A stretch of 64,000 nt of DNA. It comes from Bimastos eiseni (Eukaryota; Annelida; Clitellata; Crassiclitellata; Lumbricidae). Numbering within the stretch: the first letter of the stretch is position 1; each line of letters begins with the position of its first letter. Below are positions 20,400-34,400 of this stretch, piece after piece. The stretch lies in assembly GCA_959347315.1 (NCBI GenBank), contig OY365806.1, forward strand, positions 22,458,900 through 22,522,899, given 5' to 3'. The notes under the pieces are model-generated. The model saw nothing but the letters and a program-made list of their open reading frames with translations. It searched no databases and was not told the origin of the DNA. The translations under genes were made by a program, and so were the position numbers.

Positions 20400-23265
20400 T
20401 TATTCTTTAAGAGGTGAGATTTAAGTTCCAACTCCAGTCCAGATAAAAGGTTGAGTTTTTAATAGCTATAGAGTACGTAGACCTCTTGGTGATCGAAGAG
20501 TAACATACATTCGATCGTTTAATTATTTCAAAAGGTAGATCTAACAATCTGACAAAAAGGCAGAAGTGTTAACATAACGATAAAAGAAGCTAGAATTGAA
20601 TAACCGACCGGTTAATACAATATAATAGTTTGATATAGTTATCCGTGAATAAATTGAAAGTCTTAATTGTCTTTGAGTGGGAAAATGTGCATGCATTGTA
20701 CGCTCATATGTATTGCTCCAGTCTCTATATATCATTGGCGAGAGGAGGGGAAGGAGTGGAGATCGGAGTTGGTAATTAAGGGACTTGGTTGGGGGTAATT
20801 GTGCTATAATAAAATTATCAGGCGTATATCGAGAAAAGGAGTCATCTGCTTTGTTAGCAATTTTAGAGACTGCTGAGTTCGAAATTGTTCTTGGTAACCA
20901 ATTGCTAGGGTTGAGTCAATGAACAATAATATTATAGTTCACAGGATCGGAAACTCCCTATGTTCTTTCGTGTCACTAGCTTTTGCTATAAACTGGCGAA
21001 TAAATAGGGCCTATATCAGAAAAATAAAACAAATGTCGTTGGAACTTAGTTCAAAACATATTGAAACATAATTTAGATTGGGGCGACATTTAGGTTTAAG
21101 AGTAGAACGCGTACACGGAACTTGGACGAATTCCTCTTATTGTGTTATCTAGAATTCTAGATTCCTTGGGACCTTTGGGTCTTTGTGTGGACTGTGGAGA
21201 AGCCAGATGCTCAGCGGGATTTTTGCGATGACGCAATTGAATGTGGACTCTACTTTTTGTGGATATGAAATCTATGCTATCATAATAATATTAGAGCAGC
21301 TGCAGTATCCGTGCACCGAAATGACGAGGTTTGTTTTATTATTCATTGTATTTTGGTCAGTATAATTGTGAAAATTTCTTTAAATTTGGTAGCGGTGTTG
21401 TCATTATACTGCATACTGCTTGGTGGCTTTATGTTGTTTTAGTTGTGTAGACGGATAAACCGACTAGTGTATGCTTTGATAGCCGATTGCTGTCTCTCCG
21501 GGAAATTAACTTTTCTAGCGCAATTATATATTACTCAGGTGTCAGTTGATGGACAAAGTTAGACTTACGCAAAATGACAAATGCACGAGTTTCGTGTGCT
21601 TGTGGTGAAATGATTTATTTGCTACAGGGCTTCATCCTGCGCGTGATTAGCCAACAACTTCAAATCTCGAACATGCAGCACGCATAAGCAAGTTTGATGT
21701 AGCGCCTCACAGCGCATGCAGAAATTACTAATGCGGCGGAAGCTCTGGTACAGGTCCAGATTTAACACTCGGCTCCAAATCTCACGACATTATCACTTCA
21801 AACCAGCTTCTACTTAAGCATGATATTTTCATCGATCCCACTTCCATTGGCATATTATTTTTATCAATCCAGCTTCCATTTAGGTTTATTTCTTTTCATC
21901 AATCGAGTTTTGCGTACATGGCCATGTTACATCATGACGACATTGTCACATTAATCGTGCATCTACTTAAGCATGATATTTTCATAAATCCAGCTTCCAT
22001 TTAAACATAATTTCTTTCAACAATCCAGTTTCTACTTACACGGTCTTCTTTAGGCATCACCAGGTAAAGTTTTGTGAGATTTTGAGCGATTTAGTAAATC
22101 CGGACCCACACCAAAGGGTTTTTAACATATTTTCTAGTTTGCGCATAGCGAATCCCTGAATTCAGTACCGCTGAACATGTATTACTGCAGGATCATTGAA
22201 ACTGTTTTGTAATGACAAACCGTATGACCAAAACTGCTGTTTATAGCGATTCGCCGTATCCAGAATCGCCAAATGGGAATTGCAGGCATTTCAGATTGAT
22301 AAACCTACTTTGAAACGGAACTGGGCTGTTCTCAAAATAGCTGTTGTATCCCGGATTCCACCAAAAATCTAATTTCTGGAAAAAACATGAACTTTTCCTG
22401 AAAGTCAAATGACTGCTTTGGCGAATCAACCTATTTTGCCTTCCAGTTTTACTTTCAGCGATTTGGGATTCTAGTCCGCTCTAGTTTTTGGGGATATCAA
22501 TTGCTTGGTAGAGAACTGTGCAAACAATTACAATGGTTTTTTACTTATATGCAATAGTTAATGTATTTTGCCCTCCATAATGGCAAATTGTATGCACATT
22601 GTTATTGGTCATTATAGGTGTGACACAGAGTAAAGTTAGAAGCTATAAGTTACTAGCCAAGCTTTGTTTGCAATTGACTTTTGAACTTAGCGGATGCACT
22701 GCTTCGGCCCTGAAATTCGCCTTGAGAAATTCCATCTCCGAATATGGCTGTGTCAATATAAGTTATGCATCTAATTTGCATATTAAAATCAGCTAGGGAT
22801 TGAATTTTGCAGTCGATGGGTGTGCTGCTTTGGCCCTAAAATTCACCCAGATCATGAAGTGCTCTGAGTGACCCTGTCTTGTTTAACTAAAGCGAGCGTC
22901 TCCCCAATATATGAATGGATCGACCTCTTTTGGAAGTGGCTCTGATGATGTGAATGCAAATTACCGTTGTTGTTATAGAATATTGTTATTGAATGTTGGC
23001 GATTCAAAAGTAAAAATGTCCAAATATGACAATTTTATGTAAATTATGTGCTGGAAATAGTCGCATTCTTTCAGCAAATCTGCATAAGAACGGTTTTTAT
23101 TTTCCTTTCGTCATAGCGTTCCGTTCGTGAGCCTTTCCTGGGACCAAAATGAAGAATGTTCTGCTTTATAGTTAAGATTACTGTAACTGCTGAGGAGTTT
23201 AGTTTAGTGTGACATGTGATTTTGTGCTTCTGTGAATTCATTATTTGTATTTGCTGATGTTTCAG
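20400..23265. other. AT-rich region upstream of APBA, probably intron 1
   Basis: No coding features. Near 21800-22040 a word CATGATATTTTCATNNATCC with CAGCTTCCATTT recurs three to four times in a degenerate tandem repeat. Near 22685-22860 two diverged copies of GTGCTGCTTTGGCCCTNAAATTC occur. Confidence 0.5.
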
Positions 23266-23354
23266 GAACTTCTCTGCTATAACATCTCATTCAGAACAGT
23301 CTTATACATAAGCTTGGTGAGTGGATAGAGAGTGCATTTGTGGTAAATGTGATC

Positions 23355-25186
23355 ATGGAAAAAGATGACCATTCAGGTGATTCACGTCCAGATGATGATG
23401 AATTGGAAACATCACTTTCTGAGTCTGAGAGACCATCATCATGTGCTGTTGGTTCTTTTGCTGCCATGCTGGCCAACTTAAACCAAATTAGCGATGGCTA
23501 CATACATCGTTACGCAGATGATAACTTCAGCCTTGAAGTGAACTTCGGAGACGGTGGATCGTGCCAGCTGAGTGATGTCAGTAGCATCTCATGTCAGAAT
23601 GTCACTCAAGAAGACCTTGACAGCCTCGACTGTGACTCCGGAACTGCAGCACAGAACAGCCTTGACAGCAACTCCGAACGAAGCGACTCCCCAGTGGATT
23701 TTGACAACGATAAGGACGACATCGAAGAGGCCGAGTTCTCCAACTGCCTTCAAGCAGAATTGCGAATGAAGGTGGCGGAGCAGCAGCCAGGTGCATTAGG
23801 AGTGTCAGCATTGCAGGATGACAATTTCTCTGATCATGACTTCGATGACTCAACTGACACTGGTACAATGAAGCGACGCTTCAGAGAGACAGAGGATCAG
23901 ACAGAAAAAGACTTGCCTCAATCAGAAAGAGTGGAAGATGGAGATTGCATCAGCTCTGATGACCTCGGATGGCTGCTTAATCGTGACAACCAGGCTCTGT
24001 TGTCCAAGATTAGTAACTATGTATCGGACAATGCATTTCACAATGTTGTCACTGTTGGGCAGGACAGGGATGATGAAAATGAGGAAGGTCCGTATCGATA
24101 CAGCCCACCAGTTGGACTAACTATCAATGGGTTGTCCGGTGGTTATCACTTGTCTAAATCAAATGGTCGTGGTACAGGCGAAAACTGTTACGTGACTCTG
24201 GAATTTAACAAATTGCTTGGGGAACGTTCCATGCCAAAAATGAAGAAATCTCCTGGAGTGGCTAGAAGAGTTGGGGATATGTGTGTACACTCCTTACTGA
24301 GCAATGGGAAGGACGTTGATACAGATGAAAACAAAGTGGAATCCACTTCAGAGACACAGGTCAGGGAAGGTAATGTTTCCATAACAAATGTACTGGAAGA
24401 CATTTCCCCACCAAATGGGTCAACTCATTTAGAGACATCAGAAAAAGGACAGCCTTGCATGCTGGACCTTTTGCTGGAGAGTTTAAAGGCAAAGAAAACT
24501 GCAGAGAGTGGAATTGCAGCAGTTGCAAAAATGCTTAGCAATGGGATTTCTGAAACTGAGCTATCAAATTACGTCGAGTCTCCTGAGAAAACCAGAGAAT
24601 CGAATGCGAGCTATGCAGCACACGATGATCTCCTGGCAGAACTTGTTCATCAGTCATCTGAGAATCGGGCTTCCAGTGCCACTTCCACTATCACCGAGTC
24701 GACAAAGGTCAGTGAAGAAATGCTGACCGAGATATCACTGAACGGCAGTGACCACCAAACGGGTGACTGCAAGACGTTTTCTTTGTCACCAGAGGCCACA
24801 GACTGTGACAGTGCTGATATTGCCAGTGTCTTATCGGAGGATGTCAATGGGATGCCATTTGTTGAAGATGGACTTTCGAGCAGTCAGTGTAGCGATACTG
24901 ATGACACTCCCAAGCATGCTCGCCGGGTGGTTGGCGGTGACTGTCGGGTTCCTGAGGCGTCGGCCACTGACAGGCAGCAGTTGACCGGAGAAGCATTTAG
25001 CTTGAATACACTGAAGAATTCTGGTGGACAGACAGACATCTTGAAGGTAGATGAATGCAGAACAAGCAAAGCAGCTAAAGAGCCGCGCACAGGGTCATCA
25101 GTCACTCATGGCAGGAAGAAGCCAGTCGTTTTATCACCTTCCAGCGTCATTGACGAAGAGGAAGACTTTACCGAAGCTATTAACAA
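23355..25186 (+). CDS. APBA1: APBA exon 1: long disordered N-terminal region
   Basis: One exon of 1,832 coding bases encodes 610 residues rich in Asp, Glu, Ser and Thr. The donor AACAA|GTAAAA is at 25187; reading on instead gives a stop within the next codon, so an unspliced transcript would make only this region. The part [15 protein letters not shown] (near 24625) is the most helix-like. The Munc18- and CASK-binding segments known in vertebrate Mint1 cannot be confirmed by eye. Confidence 0.9.
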
Positions 25187-28100
25187 GTAAAATTCACTTT
25201 CTGTATTTTGACCATTTTGGTGATGGCATGTTTCATATCTAATGAAATTATTGATCTTATGTATGCACAATACATGCTTGTAATTAATTAACAAATTACA
25301 GCAAGTGCTGTGTTTTATGGGACTGGTTTCACTGACTTTCTTTCTTCAGTTAAATCCCAGGCACAGAGTGAAATTACTGCATTGGATTTTATTGACATCA
25401 GTCAATGGCACAGTTTTACTTGCTTGTGAACTAATGTGTAACAACGATTGATGTAACAGAATATTTGTATACTGCCTCTTAAGAATCTTTTGGAAGCACT
25501 CTTATGGGTGTGTGTCAGGCAGACAGAAAATGGTGGATATTTAGGGCACCAGTTGTCCAATTATCGTCAGTGTTCCACGGAGAGTCTGATACAGGAAAAG
25601 CCTTGATATGTAAGTGGTTAAGCATGGCAACAGTTAGCTGTGATTGTAACTTTACATCAAGATTTGGCTTGGTTTTGTATGAACACGACAGTGCACTGAA
25701 ATTTTTGCTGGCAATTGTTGTCTTTTAATGAAGACTGAAACTTATATTTAAAGTGTCTCATGAGAAAGAGGTGTCTCAGTTTCTCTGGTTAGCTTATTAG
25801 TCATTGATCTCTTAGTTTTGGCCCATTTATATTCATGGCTGGTGACAGAAACCATTTATTAGAGCCCTTCAGAGATGAATGCTAATTTTCCATAGAATGT
25901 GCTGGTATTTTTTGCTGTCACTGTAATGTGATTGCTACAGATTGTTCAACTTTAAATTTGCACTTTCCTGTTGTAAGATGTTATGTTTGATGTGAATGCT
26001 TCTTGTTTAGTGACAAGGATGAAGTTGCTGATGTCTCAGAAGCTGTCAACTGTGATCTAGAAAAAAACCCAGAAAATGACGAATCTACCTCTCTTGCCGA
26101 TCTATGTATGTTTTTTTGCTGTACCTGTATTTTGCTGCCAAGTTCCAAGTATAAAAGTGACCTTGATCAGTCACCATTTATTAAGTAACTTTATGCAATG
26201 CAAATTGGGTTTTGTCATTCGGTAGCTTGTCTTTTAAGAGAGATCGTGCTGGTTCAAACATTCCAAGATAAGGCCACTGTCATTCATTCATAGCTGTTTA
26301 GTACCATATATTGGTTCCTTATCATATATTAAATGGTACTATTGCTTAAATTTAACAAGGATGAGGTTTTTCTGCAATATTATTGTCTCCTTAAACATTG
26401 AGCAGATTGTAATTTAAGTCATTTGGATCATTGAGACTGAAAAACATTACTGTATTAGGGAATTGATCTTTTCTGATGTATCTCTTAAGTTCTTATTACC
26501 TTTCAATGTTTGTTCATGTACTGATTTTGTCTGCCCCAAATACTGGAAGAAAAAGCTTGGGGAACATGCAGATTATAGAGAATTTATTTATAGAAAGGTT
26601 GAGTTATTTTTCTGGATAAAAGAAGATCTGAATATTTATGACTGGAAAACTGATCTGGTGAGTGTGGAATAGATGATTTGACAATTCGGATGAGAACGTT
26701 TGGCTCGTTGTCTTTTTGTAGTAAAGCTACAAAATCATGCACATCAGAAACAACAACCGACTGATGTTGACAATGAAGATGCTTTAGAAAACAAAGGCTG
26801 TATGCTGACTTTTATCACACTACTTATGAAGATGTTTTACTTTCATTCAAATATATTTGTATTTTATTTTGATTCAGTACTTCATGTGTTGGTTATTTTA
26901 TTTTATTTTTAATTTAATTTATTTCTTCGAAAACCTATTTTTTTACGTTGTGGTTATATCTAAACTAGATTTACCTGGTTATTATGATGTGGTAATGACT
27001 TTTTAAGCTGTTGTTGTTTATTATTTGTAGGTTTTTCATTAGCTTCATATGATATAATTAGTATAATGATTGATTTTTATAATTTGTTATTTTATTTGTG
27101 AGTTATGAGTGTTACCATGTTTGTTTTCTGTTTTAGAATATGTGTCGTTTTTGAGTGAGTTTAAAGGAACTTGCTTACCTTACTGTAGATTCATTGAAGT
27201 TATTCAGGTCATCCATGAACCTTGTGATCAAAATGGACTGATCTGTCCCTTGTAGGATTGGTATGCACTTTGGCAATTGATTCTGACGTTTTCTGTAAAG
27301 ACATATTTCCTGTACTTACAGTTTTTTAATCTTTTCTCACAATTTGCAAGCTTATGGGAGATGATTTTCATAACCGTACCTTTTTGTTATGGAGAATATG
27401 TTACCTTTACTATGATGACTAAATAAGCATTAGTGTGTTCCATGTCTTTTGCAGTATTTAAACTCGACTTGTAATCTACAGCAATTCTTGTAATGCACAA
27501 TATCTTGCTCAACTTCACAGAGTTGATTCACTTGTGAAGCAACATGCTATGTTCAGAATCATGCAGATAGTCAAGTTCTGGTCAGGCCACATGTGGTTTT
27601 GTGTGTGTGTTGTTTGAACCAGCCAAATGTCACTTAGTGCTTCAATTTTGTTTGTTTTATATTTGGCAAAATAGAATTTGTCTTCATTTGGTTCAGATGC
27701 TATTAGAAATACTGTATAAGCATATAAAGTTGCTGGTCTAATTTGTCTTTGAAACAGAATTGAATTAAATTGTTCGTTTGGATTTGAAGTAAGTGACTTT
27801 TTATGAAATTTAAAGCTAAGGAGGTCACAGAAAGAAAACAAAATACCTGTATTTTATGTGTAAAATAACTTATGAGTTGTTTCTGTTAAAGACTTGGTCT
27901 CATGATATAGCTTTCGAAGCACTGAAACTGCTTGTTACCAGAACCTTGCTTTTGCCTTAACTAGAATATGATTTCTAACTCTACAAGGGGCTTTGAAACT
28001 AAACTAAAACACACAGTTTTGCGCTTGAGTACTTTTTGTATCCTAAAGTGCACTTGGAATTGATTTTTCATTGAGATTGTGATGTCTCATGATATTGCTT

Positions 28101-28390
28101 TTCTTATATAGCTCATGATATAGTTTTTTTAATTTCAAGACAGATAGCTAAGTACATGCAATGAATAGAGTAATGATTATGTTTCAGTTGACTTAACTTC
28201 GGCTGAACCCGATCAGAAAATTGTTTCCTCAGGTGATAAAGCTGAAGCAGGTGAACTATCACCAGTCAGCAAAAATGCACAGGTAAACTTTTTGAATATG
28301 GTATCTGTCACTTAAAATGTTTCTGTGCATTATGTATGTATGTATATTATATATATATTTATATATATAATATACATGTATATTTATATG

Positions 28391-28421
<31 letters not shown>

Positions 28422-31400
28422 ATAGACTATATGTATGTAAATATATGTTTAACATATTGTCAGATGATAGTTATGTTACTAAATACATTTGGTTCAGTAC
28501 CTAATTGATCGAGCTTCTGTTAATTGTTATTGATTGATGTTATCTTTATGAGATCATTTTGTTTTCTGACGATAGGCTGAGAAGAGTCGTGGTCGGGCAT
28601 ATGAAGGTGAGCGAGAGTCATGTAAGTTTTTCTGTCTGTTTTTTAATAAATAATTTTTTATATGTGTAGCAATAGTTTTGATAAGTTGCAAGACTTCTAT
28701 TTTAGTCTAGCTTCTAATTTTAGCCATTGAATGTTAAATATGTAGATTAGTACGTAGCAGAGGATCAGTGGCTGTTTTATTTAAACTGTTGGGATTGATG
28801 GTTTAGTTACTCCTGTTTCTTTCCATGTTTGGATTGATGATTTATTTATAGAGAGAATGCAAGTAGATTGGTGATAGTTGTAAATGAAATGGTAGAGTTA
28901 TTTAATCTGGAGGAAACCAGCATATGTTGTAAAAGACCCACTTTCAATAATGGTGTGGAAGGGTTTGGATTTGTTCTAGAGTTTTATTGGATGTGCCCTA
29001 TGACTGACAAATAGAAGCTTGTTAAAAGCTATAAAAATCAAATGAATCATAAGAACATACAACATTAGAATTCCAGCAACAAAGTCCTCTTCAATGGGAA
29101 GCAGCATAATAGAAGCTGGATTGGTCACAGACGACACAAAGTCGAGGCATTCGAGTACTTAAATATTGCTCTAGTAACTTGTCTAGTATAATAAAGTATT
29201 GACCTGTTGAGCCAAAGATACAACAAAACGGCAACGAGCTGAAACGACCAACTCAGTGAAGCATAAAAGATCAAAAGGCAAAAAGGTCCGACGCACCAAT
29301 TCCCCTCTTTTATATAGAGAATGAAAAACGACCACTCCTTCATCTTGTTAACCTGCCGCGTGTAATACATGAGAGGACCGCAGCCTAAGCAATGTTAGAG
29401 TTTAGCAATGTAATGCCACATTACCTATCACCATGGCTCTAGACTCTAACAGTATGCACTGTTGTTACAAGGGTATAGAATATAGAGAATGTGCTATTTA
29501 AAGTGTTAAATGTACCTTTTATTTATCGCATGATCAACCTTCATTCTGCTAGGGAAGCTTTTTTAAAGGCTTATACAGATCTGTGAGCAGAGATGACTTG
29601 TTTCATTTTCAGTTTACAGTTGTATTGTAATAAATTTCTTGTATACATAAAAGTCTCTTTAAGCCTTTTAGATGTTCTTGGAAGGTGGTCATAGATGCCT
29701 TGATGCATAACCTGCATGCTTTACAAGTTAACATCTACACGGATAGGCCTTTTAAACTTTCTTCAAAGTGTGTCATAGAATTTTGCAATGATGATCTAAA
29801 TAAAAATAATATTAAATAATAGTTTTAAATGTAGTCAAATTACTTTGACTTGTTCAGGTTGAGAATAGGTTAATGGAGCTAACTGTCGAATTGCTTCCAT
29901 GTTTTCCGTGTGAGGTTCCTGCAATTGTTTCTGATTTGTGTTTTCTTTGGAATCTGACTGGATGATGAACCTGTTGAATTTCATTCATTGATGGGTCTTC
30001 GTCTTTGGTGAGTTTTATGCTTTGCACTGTTGTAGATTGAAAATTTGTTGTGACCTTTATATGGATTTTATTATTTATGAGGGAATTTGATTGACTACTG
30101 GTATTGCATGCAGAGTTATATGAATGCAGTACAGACACTGTCATATACATTTATATTGTATAAGGTAATGCATATACATATATACATTTGCAGGCCAGTT
30201 TTGAATAGTAAGTTTAAGGAGTGCCTATGGTAGGTGAATAGAACATCTGTCACAAGTGCATTTCCGAAAGGAACCTCAACCTAGGATTCTGATATATGCA
30301 TAGACACTCGTGTGAAAATGCTTTTGAAGATAAAGCTGAATGAATTGTGAGTTGTTCTTTGAAAAAAAAAGGATTGTCTTTTATCTACTGACCTAGCTTG
30401 ATGCATAAGAAGAGTGAAACTCTAGTTTGTGGTATGTATTCCTTAAAAATAAACTCATTCATGTTTAGCTTTCTCATGGACAGAATCGGGCCTGCTCTGT
30501 GTGTATATAGGCAATGTTTATGTCATGCAGCTAGTATGTGTTATTGTCTAGACAGAATGCATCTGTCAGTGGACATCTATTTTTTGCCCTTGTAAGGGAG
30601 GGGGTCATAAAATCTGTGTCCATTTGTGTAAGGTTTCTGCAATAGCTGCTGTTGAATTGGTTTTAGTTGCATTCTTCAGAATTTGTTCTAACATTTATGT
30701 CTGTGCCTTATTTCTTTAGCTTGGCATTGGTGGCATTGCACACAGTCCTCATTGAAGGCGTTCTGTTCCGTGCTCGATACCTCGGCTCAACTCAGTTGAT
30801 TTCTGAGGGTCAGCCGTCGAAAGCAATGAGAATGATGCAGGCACAAGAAGCCATTGGCCGCATTAAGGTGAGTCATTTCGAGTCTACGCCTTGCATGAAA
30901 GAGTCGAGCTGCAGAGCTGTAGTGTTTTTACGTTATGTCTTGTAGGTAATTCAGTCAACCATTTGGTACAACCATTGTCAGGTGAAGAGTTCTTCAAAGG
31001 TGTTGGTATAGGTCTTTTTGCTGTATAGCTTTAACAAAAGTATGATATTATAGGAAACAGTTTTTGTTTGGGAAAAGGTGGTGATTAGCTTATTTAGACT
31101 TTCACTTTGTACTTAGATGATCAGGTGATTTCTCTTGGACTAACTTATCCTTTGACAATTTCTTAATTACTGACTTTTTGCCAAATGATTTTATTAGCAT
31201 TATTAAATGCTCTTATAAATTTTTTCAATTTAATAACTGCTTAATAATTTTCTTTAATCTCTTTTATTGTCACCTGTACTATATGTATTTGCTTTGATTA
31301 TTCTTTTTTTGATCACCATTGTTTCTTATTTGATTACTACTTCTGAAGATCATTGTGCTAGATAACTTGATAACGATTTTTAATGATTTCTTTGTTAATA

Positions 31401-34400
31401 ATTGTTTTGAATACTCTTATTTGATAGATCTTTGTGTTACTGGATTACTCTTTTTTTGATGATGGTTTTATAAATAATCGATTTGATGACATTTCTTAAT
31501 GATTTCTTAATTACTTATTGTTCTATTATTCTTTTGTTGTGCTACAGAAGACTTCGGTAAATCACTTCTTTTCACTGAATTTGGCATTTTGCAGAATTGT
31601 TTTGAAAAATATTCAATTGTGATAAAAACTGTGTTGATAGCAGTATGACTACTTTTACTAGTTTAATTATTAAGACATTTAACTTACCTGTAACCATGTA
31701 TGAGAATACTTTCACGAAGTCGGAACTGAGATTTTGTGAGAATTTTTTTGGGAAGACAAAAAGGCATAAATTGGTCGCATTGAGTTCTTTGCATATTTCT
31801 ATATCTTGTTGTGTTGCTATCACACCTTATGTTGAATTTCGATAACTCCATGCTTTTATTTCAATTTTTTTATTATTCCTACAAAATACTTGATGTAAGA
31901 TATGTCCTTGATGCCTTGATTTGCAGAATTGTTCCTAAATTAATGTGTTAATTACCACGTCATGGAAACAATTGTCTCAGCCGAAGTTTTTGACTGTATA
32001 CTCTCCAACTCTCCAAGCAATAATGAATACATTCAATTTACTTTATTAATACACATTCACGACACTCTGTGCACTGTAATTTAGCATCAGCCATAGTTAG
32101 AGTGAACCATGTTCTGCATTTATTTAAACTTTGGGAAAGTCTCTCTTCAGAGTCAGTGTTGTTATGGTTAGTTGCAGAAGAAATTGTTTGGAAATAAATA
32201 AAATTCTGCTGATATCAAGCAAGTCATTGAATGTCTTAGAGATACGATGTACTCTGGTTCTTTATTTGTGAGGTTTAGTGTTGGCGTTAACATGATGTTT
32301 ACACACTACATGGTTATGGTGTAGTTTAGTTACTGGGTAATTATTTACAGCATATAGTGCTGTTTTTAAATGTATAAGTGGAATACCATTGTAATATGTA
32401 TTACTGCTCAAATGTTTCTTAATAGTTTACTTTATCATGAATATCACTTTAGAGTTCCTTCTGCTTTCTGAGATTAGAATTTATATTTTCTGCCTCAATT
32501 AGTGTTGAAAAGGCCAAGTAATTTTTAGTGTAGCATATCAAGTGTAGCTTCTGTTGACTGGCATATGTAAATGCAAAGAGTTACACATGAGTTTAATGAA
32601 TTTACTCATAGTGTTTGTTTGAGCAGACAATGTCATTTTTGAGGAAAATGTTGTTTGCTCAGCACCATCTCTATTTCTGTTTGAAATATCAGCTTCACAT
32701 TTGAGACATTGCTGCTGTGTTTGAGCACAGCACTCTTAACCCTTTACAGAGGAGAGGCATTGAGGGTGTGCTGAAAGCTACTTTAAAAGGAATGATGTTA
32801 TACTTTTAAAAACAATACTTCTCGCTGATAAAGGAATGTTGAAGACTCAGGGAGGGCATTCCGACATCAGTGCTTTGCAGAAAATGTTGTTGTAGTACTG
32901 ATTAGTTTTACTTTTATTTGCTGTGTCATCTATAATGAATACTTTTTGTTGAAGGAGCCAGCAGCAGAGGGCAGTACACATCCTAGTACGCTAGTTGATC
33001 TGTTTGTTTCTGTTGAGAAGATCATGGTACTTAACACTGACTTACAGGTATGTTTCTTGATTTGAACAGGGCACCAGTTCATGGCTTATTTCTTAACGAG
33101 CTTTTCATATTTATATTACCATGTAATGGTGCCCTGTTGCATTGACTTCATTTCTGTATTATTGATAACCGTAATGCATTGATTATCATCATTGCTGTCA
33201 TTACATTGTTTACAAGAATTAATAACAAACTTTTTAATAACTTTACTTTATGAAGTAAAATGTCCTCAATTTACTTTCTTCTTTCTTGCTCTGTATGTGT
33301 TATATAGCTGTTGTTTATTATAATACACAGATAAGCAGAAACATTCTCTTTAGCTCCATGTAAATCTGTTTTAATTTCCAATTTTGTCAAGACATTTGTT
33401 GTGCATTTATAATCCACAGTGTGGTCACGCACACATATTTTCCAAGGAAAATTGGTTTTAGTTGTTTTCTTCAGAATATTGTGGTTTTGAATACTCAAGA
33501 TTGTTTGATAACCTTTTTGTTACTTGATTACTCTTTTCGTGGATATATTTATTTATAACCGATTTGATGACACTTCTTTATGATTTGTTTATTACTAATT
33601 GATTTATAACTCTTTTTGTGATCTCTGAACAGGAGATCATGATGGATCATGCACTTCGTACTATTTCCTACATAGCTGACATTGGCGATGTTTTGGTCGT
33701 GATGGCCAGAAGGGGTCCGGTTGGGACTAGCCCCTCTGATAACAGAAATCGTGGCGATGTTCATAGTCATAGTCAGACGAAGATATGCTGTCATGTCTTT
33801 GAGTCAGACGAGGTCTGTTCGATTGACAACGATTCAAATCTGATTTTTCTTAAAGCAAATTCTAATTAAAGTTTGACTATCATGTGTCTGTCTTAATTTA
33901 CTACAGTATTACATGTAACAAGCAAAGCGTCAAGGCTCTCTTATACCCTCATGTTGGGGCAAAGTTGTGTTGAATGTCATAAATTATACTGATGATTGAT
34001 TTGGGATAGGCTTATTTGAGTTATGCTTTTGAGGGCTGTTGTGTCTAGTAGTTCAGTTTCATTTATTTTTTTAATTTCAAATTATATATATAATGCAGTA
34101 TATTGTCTTATATATATAGTTATTTCTTGGACTAGCTCATGTAATTCTGAAATCCACATTTATTTCACTTCCTATTTGTTATCTATAACTTTATTCAATT
34201 GTAAGATATTTCATGTTGCAATAGGTTAATAGGACCATTGCGCAGTCAGTGAAATGGAATTTTGGCTTATGATATAGCCAGTGTTAAAGACTTGATGCTT
34301 CGGATTTGATGCTGAAGTTAAGCTACATACATGTATCTAATACTTGTATAGTGACTACCAATGGAAATGATAAAACCTGGCCATCTATGCCCTATTTTAT

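Noticed and set aside
23340..23354. Start of APBA at 23340
   Set aside because: That codon is GTG; the first ATG in frame after the upstream stop is 23355, with strong context.
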